In this document: one piece after another, positions 1-6,404 of the stretch
Position numbering within the stretch: the first letter of the stretch is position 1
Layout of the letters: each line of letters begins with the position of its first letter
From: Ferruginibacter sp.
GTDB taxonomy: Bacteria > Bacteroidota > Bacteroidia > Chitinophagales > Chitinophagaceae
NCBI GenBank assembly: GCA_018882645.1
Contig: VERM01000090.1
Span: forward strand, 1 to 6,404
Direction: 5' to 3'
DNA: 6,404 bases
Notes under the pieces: generated by a model
Database searches by the model: none
What the model was told of the DNA's origin: nothing
The model's input: only the letters and a program-made list of their open reading frames with translations
Made by a program: the position numbers and the translations under genes

Positions 1-19
1 AGATGTGTAGAAGAGACCG
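1..19 (+). other. Probable residual Tn5/Nextera mosaic-end adapter
   Basis: The first 19 bases align without gaps to the transposase mosaic end AGATGTGTATAAGAGACAG with mismatches only at positions 10 (G for T) and 18 (C for A). Genomic repeat sequence resumes right after it: codons from about base 20 align with the equivalent part of the next repeat copy, while the bases before do not. The tryptophan and the correct cysteine spacing of the repeat are missing here. This is best read as a library artefact at a contig end rather than biology. Confidence 0.75.
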
Positions 20-2238
20 CCTACAGTGTGAGCAACAACACGGCTACGTATACGCTTGTGGGTGGTTCTGTGAATGGTTGTGATAGCATTGTAACGCTTG
101 ATCTGACGATTAAATCAGCTGCTACAGGTACGGACAGGATTGAGTCCTGCGTACCGATCACCTGGATAGATGGTAATATTTATAGCACTAGCAACAACAC
201 AGCTACGTATACGCTTGTGGGTGGTTCTGTGAATGGTTGTGATAGTATTGTGACGCTTGATCTGACGATTAACAGTGCAGTTAGTAGTACAACAAATGTT
301 GCAATTTGTAAATATCAATTACCATACTTATGGAATGGTCAGTCAATCAATACAGCTGGAACATTTACCGAAACGCTCATTGCAAGCAATGGTTGCGATA
401 GCATAGCAACACTTAATCTGACAATCTCTCCCACTAAAAGAGGTACTGAATCGATTGATATTTGCAGCAAGCAGCTTCCCTATAGCTGGAATGGACAGTT
501 GATTACTGCAGCTGGAAATCATACAGCTAATCTTTTGAGTACGGACGGCTGCGACAGTATTGTAAGTTTAACTTTAAAAGTTAAACCTAACTCCGCTAGT
601 ATGACCGATGCTCTGGTATGTGCCAGCCAGTTGCCTTATAGCTGGAATGGCAATAATTATACAAATGGAGGATCCTATAAAGTTACGCTTACAAATTATG
701 TAGGCTGTGATAGCATTGCAACACTCAATCTTATTGTTACGCCCTTGCCCAATGCAGGAGAAGATGGAAGACTCACCATTTGCGAATCCGATATCAATTC
801 GATTAATTTATTTGATATTATTACGGGAGAAGATCCCGGAGGTATCTGGGAAAGAACATCAGGCTCAGGGGGTAAATTCAATCCTGCTACCGGTCTATTT
901 GTGCCGGAAATTGGTGTTACCAACAGCACATTCAATTATGTAGTTGCAGGTAAAGTGCCATGTGAGAATGATTTCAGCGTGGCAACTATCGAAGTAAATA
1001 CTGAGCCCAATGCCGGAACATTTGTTGACCCTAAGGTTTGTTCGGGTGGAAATGTTGAATTTATCTTAAGTGGGGATGCTAATTCTGAAATCACTTACAA
1101 TATAAATGGTGGTGCCAATTCGATTACTATACTCAATAACGGCAACACTAAAATTACTTTGACAAATGTTACGGTAAAACAAACAATCAATCTGATTAGC
1201 ATAAAGAAAGGAGTATGCATTGTTCCATTGAACAAATCAACTGAAGTAAATGTTGTGCCCAGTCCCCCAGCTCCTGATGTAATTACTCCTGTAAAATACT
1301 GTGTCAATCAGAAAGCTGATCCGTTATTGGTTTCAGCGGAAAATCCATTAAAATGGTATACAGTTCCTTTGGGAGGATCAAGTTCGTCAGTTACACCTAT
1401 ACCGCCAACTTCCAATGCAGGAACTCTAAACTACTATGTGAGTCAAACTGACGGAAATTGTGAGGGACCAAGATCGCTTATAACGGTCAACATTAACCGA
1501 AATCCAACACTTGGAAGAGACATCTCTGTTAAATTGTGTTATGGCGACAGCACCAATCTCCTTAATTTGTACGAAACAGATGGCCTTACCACTTATTGGT
1601 ATACCAATGGTGGACCGGTTTTGAATCCAGAGGTTGTCAAAGTGCCGGGCTCTTACAATCTTGTTGCAACAAACGCCAGCGGATGTACAGATACCGCATC
1701 GGTTATTGTTAATGTATTGCAGCAGCTGATTGCCAATGCCGGTGAAGATGCGGTAGCAGAGTACGGTATGCAATATTTACTTGATGGAAGTAAGTCAAGT
1801 GGAGGTGAATTCCAATGGTCTCCGGGCGAACCCTTGTTAAATAATGCGAGAATTTCAAACCCTGCTGCTACATTAACTGAAAATACTCAGTTTGTTTTGA
1901 AGATTTATAATGAATTAGGTTGTTATGATTTGGATAGCGTTAATATTAAAGTCTTGAAAGGCCCTACATTCTACATGCCTAATGCATTTACACCTAATGG
2001 AGATGGACTAAATGATGTGTTTAGGCCGACAGCTGTGGGTATTGATAAAATAAGGTATTTCCGCATTTACAATCGCTATGGTAATCTTTTATTTGAGACC
2101 ACACAAATAGGAAAGGGATGGGATGGTACTTACAAAGGCGTTAGACAAAATGCTGGTAACTATGTGTGGGTTCTTGAGGGCACCGATCGATTCGGTGAAA
2201 CAAAAGTACTCAAAGGCAATGCCATACTCATCAGGTAG
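1..2238 (+). CDS. Partial secreted repeat protein with type IX secretion type B C-terminal sorting domain
   Basis: This is the C-terminal part of a large secreted, probably surface-attached protein. The frame has no stop back to base 1, so the GTG at 28 is not a real start and the N-terminus and signal peptide are missing. Counting from that GTG (736 residues), residues 1-238 are tandem modules of about 52 residues ending in GCDSI-x-LxLT, each with a cysteine pair 29-30 residues apart (C41/C71, C94/C123, C146/C175, C198/C227). Residues 240-570 look like Ig-like beta modules with scattered cysteines, and 570-643 like a PKD-type module beginning NAGEDA. Residues 645-736 are the gliding-motility-associated C-terminal domain, with PNAFTPNGDGLNDVF, IYNRYGNLLFE, GWDG and the terminal GNAILIR. 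In this family that domain directs export through the type IX system and cell-surface anchoring or release. An adhesin or matrix role is inferred from the repeats only; no catalytic domain is visible. Bases 1-19 are probably adapter, so residues encoded there should not be trusted. Confidence 0.9.
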   Translation, partial: RCVEETAYSVSNNTATYTLVGGSVNGCDSIVTLDLTIKSAATGTDRIESCVPITWIDGNIYSTSNNTATYTLVGGSVNGCDSIVTLDLTINSAVSSTTNVAICKYQLPYLWNGQSINTAGTFTETLIASNGCDSIATLNLTISPTKRGTESIDICSKQLPYSWNGQLITAAGNHTANLLSTDGCDSIVSLTLKVKPNSASMTDALVCASQLPYSWNGNNYTNGGSYKVTLTNYVGCDSIATLNLIVTPLPNAGEDGRLTICESDINSINLFDIITGEDPGGIWERTSGSGGKFNPATGLFVPEIGVTNSTFNYVVAGKVPCENDFSVATIEVNTEPNAGTFVDPKVCSGGNVEFILSGDANSEITYNINGGANSITILNNGNTKITLTNVTVKQTINLISIKKGVCIVPLNKSTEVNVVPSPPAPDVITPVKYCVNQKADPLLVSAENPLKWYTVPLGGSSSSVTPIPPTSNAGTLNYYVSQTDGNCEGPRSLITVNINRNPTLGRDISVKLCYGDSTNLLNLYETDGLTTYWYTNGGPVLNPEVVKVPGSYNLVATNASGCTDTASVIVNVLQQLIANAGEDAVAEYGMQYLLDGSKSSGGEFQWSPGEPLLNNARISNPAATLTENTQFVLKIYNELGCYDLDSVNIKVLKGPTFYMPNAFTPNGDGLNDVFRPTAVGIDKIRYFRIYNRYGNLLFETTQIGKGWDGTYKGVRQNAGNYVWVLEGTDRFGETKVLKGNAILIR
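31..111 (+). repeat. Near-identical coding repeat, copy 1
   Basis: This 27-codon stretch matches 190-270 at 78 of 81 bases. The three differences (ACG/ACA, AGC/AGT, GTA/GTG) are all synonymous, so the peptides are identical. The offset between copies is 159 bases, or 53 codons. It is the second half of one module of the adhesin-like protein, including the GCDSIVTLDLTI motif. The following modules (from about 290) keep only the motif, so these two copies were duplicated or homogenised recently. Confidence 0.92.
190..270 (+). repeat. Near-identical coding repeat, copy 2
   Basis: Second copy of the 27-codon unit at 31-111, with three silent changes. It carries the same SNNTATYTLVGG and GCDSIVTLDLTI peptides. 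Its upstream half, with the module's first cysteine and a tryptophan (encoded around 148-165), has no aligned counterpart upstream because the window edge or adapter cuts copy 1. Confidence 0.92.
1960..2238 (+). other. Type B (CHU_C-like) C-terminal sorting domain of the type IX secretion system
   Basis: The last 92 or so residues of the first protein hold the family's hallmarks in order: FYMPNAFTPNGDGLNDVF, then IRYFRIYNRYGNLLFE, GWDGTYKG, NYVWVLEG and a short basic end GNAILIR. The domain is full length and ends at the gene's own stop. It is the best single clue to the organism, because it is known only from Bacteroidota with a type IX system. Confidence 0.93.
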
Positions 2239-2277
2239 TTTTTGTATCGTTATTTCTTTATTTTTTTATTCTTATGT

Positions 2278-2991
2278 ATGAATCCTTTTGTTTATAGAAG
2301 AATCATTCTTTTTTTAGTAGTATTTATGGTGTCGGTTTCAATCAAAGCGCAGGACGTAAAGCTTTTTTTCAACAACACAATAAATAATTTGCCGGTATTA
2401 CTGAGTAAAAAGGAGTATAAAAATTCAAAAAATCAGGATTTCATTTTGACTAAAATCAAATATTATGTCAGCAATATTACATTGACTGATATCGATGGCA
2501 AAATTTTCATTGCAGATACCAGCTTCCTTATTGATGAATCTTTGATAGAATCTCAAAAAATAATGCTTAAAAATATTCCAACCGGTCATTATCAATCTAT
2601 TGAATTCATATTGGGTGTAGACAGTTTACACAATTGTTCAGGTGCACAGTCCGGAAGTTTAGATCCATTGAATGGAATGTTCTGGACATGGAACAGTGGT
2701 TATATTTTTTTTAAGCTGGAAGGAAAATCGTCTTTTTCAAATCATGCTGACAATACAATTGAATATCATATCGGAGGTTATAGAGAGCCGAACAACAGCA
2801 TACGCAAAATCATGCTGCAGCTTGATTCAAAAATGACAAACGAAATTTATCTGATTGCAGATATCGGAAAACTGTTTTCTACATTTGATGGAATTGATTT
2901 TACTGAATTCCCCTCTATCACCACCGTCTCCAAGGCTCATTTGATTGCGAATCATTTCATTAAGATGTTTAATCTGGAAAAACAACAGTAA
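2278..2991 (+). CDS. MbnP-family exported protein (putative copper-binding)
   Basis: From the ATG at 2278 this is 237 residues. Residues 1-24 form a signal peptide: basic YRR, a hydrophobic stretch ILFLVVFMVSVS, and a likely cleavage after KA before QDV. The mature part follows the MbnP-family pattern: an early FFNNT strand, TKIKYYVSNITL (58-69), the GVDSLHNCSGAQSG-LDP segment (113-130), and GMFWTWNSGYIFFKLEG (133-149). The frame is open back to a TTG at 2242, but that would put YFFIFLFLC ahead of a complete signal peptide, so ATG is preferred. Characterised MbnP proteins sit outside the inner membrane, bind copper, and have a tryptophan converted to kynurenine by the di-haem enzyme MbnH. Candidate tryptophans are W136 and W138; H118 and C120 are possible ligands, but I cannot assign them. 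The gene lies 39 bases after the adhesin stop, with no clear terminator between, and no MbnH homologue is visible. The family call is firm; copper binding by this member is inferred. Confidence 0.85.
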   Translation: MNPFVYRRIILFLVVFMVSVSIKAQDVKLFFNNTINNLPVLLSKKEYKNSKNQDFILTKIKYYVSNITLTDIDGKIFIADTSFLIDESLIESQKIMLKNIPTGHYQSIEFILGVDSLHNCSGAQSGSLDPLNGMFWTWNSGYIFFKLEGKSSFSNHADNTIEYHIGGYREPNNSIRKIMLQLDSKMTNEIYLIADIGKLFSTFDGIDFTEFPSITTVSKAHLIANHFIKMFNLEKQQ

Positions 2992-3133
2992 GTTAATCAT
3001 CATTACTTTCGTTTTTTAGGAGTTTATCAATGTATGGTACTTATATTATTCTCATCAATGCCCTAATTCCAGCTTCAACTCCCTTATCTCTCTACGTACA
3101 AATACTTATTTTCATTAAGTGCATTAACCTAAA

Positions 3134-3163
3134 TATATAGCTGATTTTCAGCAAAACTATATA
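3134..3163. promoter_or_regulatory. Nested inverted repeat upstream of the FIST gene
   Basis: TATATAG (3134-3140) and CTATATA (3157-3163) are perfect inverted copies. Directly inside, CTGA (3141-3144) pairs with TCAG (3148-3151) around a TTT loop, leaving CAAAA (3152-3156) as a one-sided bulge. As DNA it could be an operator just upstream of, or overlapping, the -33 zone of the promoter proposed at 3180-3187. As RNA it would be a weak AU-rich hairpin, with no U-run directly after it, so it is a poor terminator. The function is unknown. Confidence 0.35.
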
Positions 3164-3179
3164 CTGGCTAGTACTTTTA

Positions 3180-3187
3180 TAATTTTG
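3180..3187 (+). promoter_or_regulatory. Candidate Bacteroidota -7 promoter element for the FIST/PAS operon
   Basis: TAATTTTG fits the Bacteroidota housekeeping -7 consensus TAnnTTTG exactly. Transcription would begin a few bases downstream, leaving a leader of about 30-35 bases before the ATG at 3227. I see no convincing TTG at the expected -33 spacing, so support rests on one box. If real, it rules out the TTG at 3185-3187, which lies inside the box, as the FIST start codon. Confidence 0.4.
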
Positions 3188-3226
3188 AACATTAGGCTAT
3201 TCCAAATTAATCCAAATATCGCTTAT

Positions 3227-4369
3227 ATGCATAGCAGTCAGTTTAGTTACTTAAATGGGGAATGGAAAAACTTGCCTGATTCTGAAAAAGACCGTTTATC
3301 TGCCGGAGTGGTAATGGTTTTTGCTGACAGGATTTTTCTGGATAATGATAAGCTCATTAAAGATATTCAGGAAAAGTTTCCTTTATCTAAAATTATTACT
3401 TGCTCTTCTTCAGGTGAAATCAAGCAAAACAATTTTCAGGAGTTCGGAGCGGTATGTGTGTCTGTTCAATTTGAAAAAACGAAAATTGACATAGTTGCTA
3501 AAAACATTTATGAGCACAAAAACAGTTTTGAATTGGGAAAATCCCTTGCTGCTTCTTTAGAACAGAAAGATTTAAAATACATACTTGTAATTTCAGATGG
3601 GAATCTTATCAACGGCGACGATTTAATTTCTGGAATTCAGGAAGCAACTGATCCTTCTGTTTTGATATCAGGTGGTCTTGCTGGTGATGCTGATAGATTT
3701 AAAAAAACAGTAGTAGGTCTTGACAATAATATCAAAGAGGGAAATGTGGTGTTGATGGGATTATATGGCAGCCATATTATCGTAGGAACCGGAACGCAGG
3801 GAGGATGGGATGTTTATGGGCCTGAAAGAATGGTAACAAAATCAGAAAAAAACATTTTGTATGAAATAGACGGAGACAATGCTCTTGATCTATATAAAAA
3901 ATATTTAGGAAAATATGCTGATGAATTGCCTTCGTCTGCTTTATTGTTTCCTATTTCTGTAAGAAAAAAAGAGGATAAAACTTTTATTGTGAGAACTATT
4001 TTGTCTATTGATGAAAAAAATAAGCGGATGATTTTTGCAGGAAATATTACTGAAGGTGCTGAAGTCAGATTTATGCGTGCCAATTTTGATCGTTTAATTA
4101 ATGCCGCCTCGGATGCAGGAGCCCAGGCTGTTTCACTTATGAATAACACGCCTGTTAATCTTGCTATACTGGTAAGTTGTGTCGGAAGAAAAATTGTATT
4201 GGGCGACAGGATTGAGGAGGAAATTGAGGCTGTAGCTGAATGTATGTCGCCTGAAACCACTATAGCAGGTTTCTTTTCTTATGGTGAAATTGCTCCCAAT
4301 AAAGATGAGAATATTACAAAATTGCACAATCAAACCATGACTGTTACAACTTTTGCTGAGTTGATCTAA
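3227..4369 (+). CDS. FIST-domain cytoplasmic sensor protein
   Basis: From the ATG at 3227 this is 380 residues with FIST_N followed by FIST_C, the usual family length. Visible family motifs are ACSSSG-like TCSSSGEI (58-65), SGGLAGD (148-154), GSHIIVGTGTQGGW (181-194), YEIDGDNALDLYKKYLG (212-228), SCVGRKIVLGDR (317-328), GFFSYGEIAP (348-357) and LHNQTMTVTTF (366-376). There is no signal peptide or membrane segment, so it acts in the cytoplasm. FIST proteins are sensory modules thought to bind small ligands; some, called NosP, bind haem and sense nitric oxide beside histidine kinases. Nothing here identifies the ligand. The frame extends upstream to a TTG at 3185, but the ATG is preferred: HSSQFSYLNGEW resembles normal FIST N-termini, and the TTG lies in a likely promoter box. 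The next gene starts four bases after its stop, so the two proteins probably act together, FIST as input and the PAS protein as transducer. Confidence 0.92.
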   Translation: MHSSQFSYLNGEWKNLPDSEKDRLSAGVVMVFADRIFLDNDKLIKDIQEKFPLSKIITCSSSGEIKQNNFQEFGAVCVSVQFEKTKIDIVAKNIYEHKNSFELGKSLAASLEQKDLKYILVISDGNLINGDDLISGIQEATDPSVLISGGLAGDADRFKKTVVGLDNNIKEGNVVLMGLYGSHIIVGTGTQGGWDVYGPERMVTKSEKNILYEIDGDNALDLYKKYLGKYADELPSSALLFPISVRKKEDKTFIVRTILSIDEKNKRMIFAGNITEGAEVRFMRANFDRLINAASDAGAQAVSLMNNTPVNLAILVSCVGRKIVLGDRIEEEIEAVAECMSPETTIAGFFSYGEIAPNKDENITKLHNQTMTVTTFAELI

Positions 4370-4373
4370 CCTT

Positions 4374-6404
4374 ATGTATCACAAATATCTGGAACGGCAA
4401 ATAAAAAAGTATCTCGGCGAATCCGGGTATACTGATGAAAAGATGGGAAGATTTCTGAAGGCCGTCAGTGATTCCTATTCTAATTATGAGCGTGACAGAG
4501 AATTAAGCGAACATGCTTTTTATATTAATGAGCTTGAATATCAGGCTGCAAATAATACACTAAAAGAATTAACTTCTGATCTTGAAAATATAATAACAGA
4601 AAGAACGAAGGAACTTTCTGAATTGGCACAGTTTCCGCTTGAAAATCCTAATCCTATATTTCGTGTTTCGGTAGACGGAATAATCATCTACAGAAATCCT
4701 GTTTCAAAAATCATAAAAGATGTAGAGTATAACGGAAAAAAATTAAGCATAGATGATTTTTTTTCAGTTATAACAAAAGAGATCAGTTCCTTTGGCTCCA
4801 TTGATATAAAAAGTAACAATAGGGATTACCTTTTTAATTTTAAAAAAATCGAAGGCCAGCTTTATTTTAATTTTTATGGAACAGATGTAACAGAGAAAAA
4901 TGCTCTTCGAAAAAAATCACAGGAAAGCTTTCAAAGACTGAATGAGTTTCTGGAGTCTACAGAGGATGCATACTATATCATTCATGAGAAAAACAAAGAA
5001 AAAGATCTAATTACTTCTCAATGGATGACATTTTTTGGTTTCGATTCGTGCGATTGCAATGATATTCTTTCCGAAAGAAAAAAATACATAAAAGCAGATT
5101 CTTTAAAAGCGTATAATTCTGTTTTTTCAAAGTTGAAGCCGGGAGACAAAGCGTCTATACAATACAATATATTAAATCGTATAACCGGACAGGAATTTTG
5201 GCTATCCGAATCGGTATCGAAATATATCGATAAAGAGAAAAATGAAATTGTAGTCAGCGGAAGAATTACAGATATCACAAGTGAACGCCTGCATGCCATC
5301 CAAATGCAGGAAAGTGAGGAGCGATTCAGAAATTTAGTGGAGGCTATTCCTGTAATGGTATGGGTTTCTAATGAAAACAATATTGTGACGTATAGCAACA
5401 AGGCTTTCAAAAAGCTCATGGGTTTTGGACTAGAAGATGTGAAAGGTCCGCAAGATTATGTCCGTTTCGTTCATCCTGAAGACAAAGACATTGCGGTTAA
5501 AGAGTGGAGGGAAAATATATCACGTAAAAAACCTCTGATTGCTGAATATCGTGTTAAGGACTCGAATGGAATTTACCGAAATGTTTTGGAAAAAGCTGTC
5601 CCAAGATTTTTTGCAGATGGTCGCTATGCTGGGTATATTGGAGCTTACTTTGATTTGACACAAGAAAAATCAGCCCAGCAAAATTTGATAGTTGAAAAAG
5701 AAAAACTCGAACTCCTTACCAAAAACTCTCCTGATATCATTATTTTGGTAGATCAGGCGGGTGTCATTGAGTATGTATCGCCTTCTGCTATCCGTCTTTT
5801 GGAGTATGATGAAATGAGTCTTATTAATTCACCTGTATCCGATTATATCTGTAAAACCTGCCATTCTAATCTCAGGTCGAAATCAGATTGGGTACAGAAT
5901 GCGAAAAGTAAGATCAAAAAATTTGAGTACACCTTAATCTCCAAAAGTGGAAAAAAATTATGGGTCGAGTCCATGTTGTCACTCGTGAAAAATCCTCAAG
6001 ACAAATCCGTTAAAATTCTGATGCACAACCGTGATATTTCTTCATTTAAGCAGGCCGAGTTGGCTCTCATCGAAAGTGAACAGAAGTACAAAAGTATTTT
6101 TGAGAAAATGCAATTGGGCGTGATGGAAGTCGATTTGAATGATAAAATTCAATGGGTGAATCAGTCTTTTGAAAAAATGACCGGATATAAATTCAACGAA
6201 ATAAAGGGAAAATCTGCCTACAAATTATTTCTTTCGAAAGAATCTTCAAGCAACATTGCATTTCAGGTAAACAAAGAAAGACGCCAAAAAAAAGAGTCTA
6301 TTTATGAAATAGAGATGGTGAAAAAAAATAAACAATTGTTCAACGTAGTCATTAGCGGATCGCCGGTTATGGATATCAATGGAAATGTGCGCGGATCAGT
6401 TGGC
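4374..6404 (+). CDS. Partial multi-PAS signalling protein, FIST partner (output domain beyond window)
   Basis: An ATG at 4374 opens a frame that runs without a stop to the last base: 677 complete codons, with the 3' end missing. Residues 1-82 are charged and helical (ERQIKKYLG, FLKAVSDSYSNYERDREL, then a coiled-coil-like run to about 82), a type of N-terminus seen on kinases and cyclases encoded beside FIST genes. PAS-type units follow: about 84-175 (FPLENPNPIFRVSVDGIIIYRNP), 186-305 (degenerate, ending RITDITSER), 313-431 (canonical, FVHPEDKD and a YFDLTQEK end), 445-562 (SPDIIILVDQAGVIEYVSP, ending NRDISSFKQAE), and 567 to the edge (MQLGVMEVDLNDKIQWVNQSFEKMTGY). No membrane segment or signal peptide is visible, so it is a soluble sensor. 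The DIT/DLT linkers and family habit suggest a histidine kinase, GGDEF or phosphatase output downstream, but none is in view. An odd CKTCH motif lies at 493-497. The start four bases after the FIST stop indicates one operon. Confidence 0.9.
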   Translation, partial: MYHKYLERQIKKYLGESGYTDEKMGRFLKAVSDSYSNYERDRELSEHAFYINELEYQAANNTLKELTSDLENIITERTKELSELAQFPLENPNPIFRVSVDGIIIYRNPVSKIIKDVEYNGKKLSIDDFFSVITKEISSFGSIDIKSNNRDYLFNFKKIEGQLYFNFYGTDVTEKNALRKKSQESFQRLNEFLESTEDAYYIIHEKNKEKDLITSQWMTFFGFDSCDCNDILSERKKYIKADSLKAYNSVFSKLKPGDKASIQYNILNRITGQEFWLSESVSKYIDKEKNEIVVSGRITDITSERLHAIQMQESEERFRNLVEAIPVMVWVSNENNIVTYSNKAFKKLMGFGLEDVKGPQDYVRFVHPEDKDIAVKEWRENISRKKPLIAEYRVKDSNGIYRNVLEKAVPRFFADGRYAGYIGAYFDLTQEKSAQQNLIVEKEKLELLTKNSPDIIILVDQAGVIEYVSPSAIRLLEYDEMSLINSPVSDYICKTCHSNLRSKSDWVQNAKSKIKKFEYTLISKSGKKLWVESMLSLVKNPQDKSVKILMHNRDISSFKQAELALIESEQKYKSIFEKMQLGVMEVDLNDKIQWVNQSFEKMTGYKFNEIKGKSAYKLFLSKESSSNIAFQVNKERRQKKESIYEIEMVKKNKQLFNVVISGSPVMDINGNVRGSVG

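Larger units (their letters stand above)
31..741 (+). repeat. Tandem array of about 52-residue Cys-paired protein modules
   Basis: Five module ends are visible, each with GCDSI, at cysteines C18, C71, C123, C175 and C227 (numbered from the GTG at 28), giving spacings of 53, 52, 52 and 52. The four complete modules also have an upstream cysteine 29-30 residues earlier. Copies 3-5 share a C-x-x-QLPY-x-WNG start; copy 2 has CVPITWIDG instead. The regular spacing suggests one disulfide per module in an extended beta-rich stalk. That structure is inference; the periodicity is read directly. Confidence 0.85.

Noticed and set aside
28..30. GTG as the start codon of the first gene
   Set aside because: The frame continues upstream to base 1 without a stop, there is no signal peptide, and the position falls in the middle of a repeat module. 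The gene is simply cut by the window edge.
2242..2277. TTG-initiated extension of the MbnP-family gene
   Set aside because: The 12 extra residues would precede an already complete signal peptide starting at the ATG at 2278, and they come from a T-rich spacer.
2987..3017. Possible terminator after the MbnP gene: AGTAA/TTACT arms followed by TTTCGTTTTTT
   Set aside because: The stem is only five AT-rich pairs with an 11-base loop and overlaps the stop codon. The T-run is suggestive, but the hairpin is too weak to call.
3030..3140. Small 36-codon hydrophobic frame in the gap, preceded by AGGAG at 3018-3022
   Set aside because: Bacteroidota do not rely on Shine-Dalgarno sites, the composition matches AT-rich spacer, the frame runs into the inverted repeat, and I recognise no family. 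Conservation in relatives would be needed to accept it.
3185..3226. TTG start at 3185 for the FIST gene
   Set aside because: The codon lies within a TAATTTTG promoter-like box and adds residues not typical of FIST N-termini; the ATG at 3227 fits better.
3814..5419. Minus-strand open frames opposite the FIST and PAS genes
   Set aside because: They lie opposite well-supported coding sequence with clear family motifs and encode low-complexity, serine- and leucine-rich peptides with no recognisable domain; they are antisense shadows.
6286..6330. Runs of eight adenines in the PAS gene as phase-variation or frameshift sites
   Set aside because: The frame is intact through both runs, and similar A-runs are common throughout this AT-rich gene, so nothing marks them as regulatory.

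Overview
The window looks like a piece of a Bacteroidota chromosome or draft contig. The first gene ends in a type B sorting domain of the type IX secretion system, which is confined to that phylum. The DNA is AT-rich by eye, start sites lack consistent Shine-Dalgarno sequences, and one gap holds a TAnnTTTG-type Bacteroidota promoter element. All four genes are on the + strand. I see no tRNA, rRNA, CRISPR array, insertion sequence or phage gene.

Layout. (1) Positions 1-2238 hold the 3' part of a gene for a large secreted adhesin-like protein: about 52-residue cysteine-paired tandem repeats, then Ig/PKD-like modules, then the C-terminal sorting domain. Its upstream end is missing. The first 19 bases match the Tn5/Nextera mosaic end at 17 of 19 positions, so the left edge is probably leftover sequencing adapter, and the contig probably broke inside near-identical repeats. 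(2) 2278-2991 encodes an exported MbnP-family protein (relatives bind copper). The MbnH-type di-haem partner often found beside such genes is not in the window. (3) 2992-3226 is a non-coding gap with a nested inverted repeat and a candidate promoter. (4) 3227-4369 encodes a cytoplasmic FIST-domain sensor. (5) 4374-6404, open at the right edge, encodes a soluble signalling protein with a helical N-terminus and at least five PAS-type domains; its output domain lies beyond the window.

The left half is cell-surface and periplasmic. The right half is a two-gene signalling operon. FIST and the PAS protein are four bases apart and almost certainly co-transcribed; the likely arrangement is that FIST binds a small ligand or cofactor and controls the PAS protein, which then drives a kinase, cyclase or phosphatase output. 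The most useful observations are the adapter artefact, the homogenised repeats at the contig edge, the FIST/PAS pair and the CxxCH motif in a cytoplasmic PAS domain. Nothing here proves a wholly new system.
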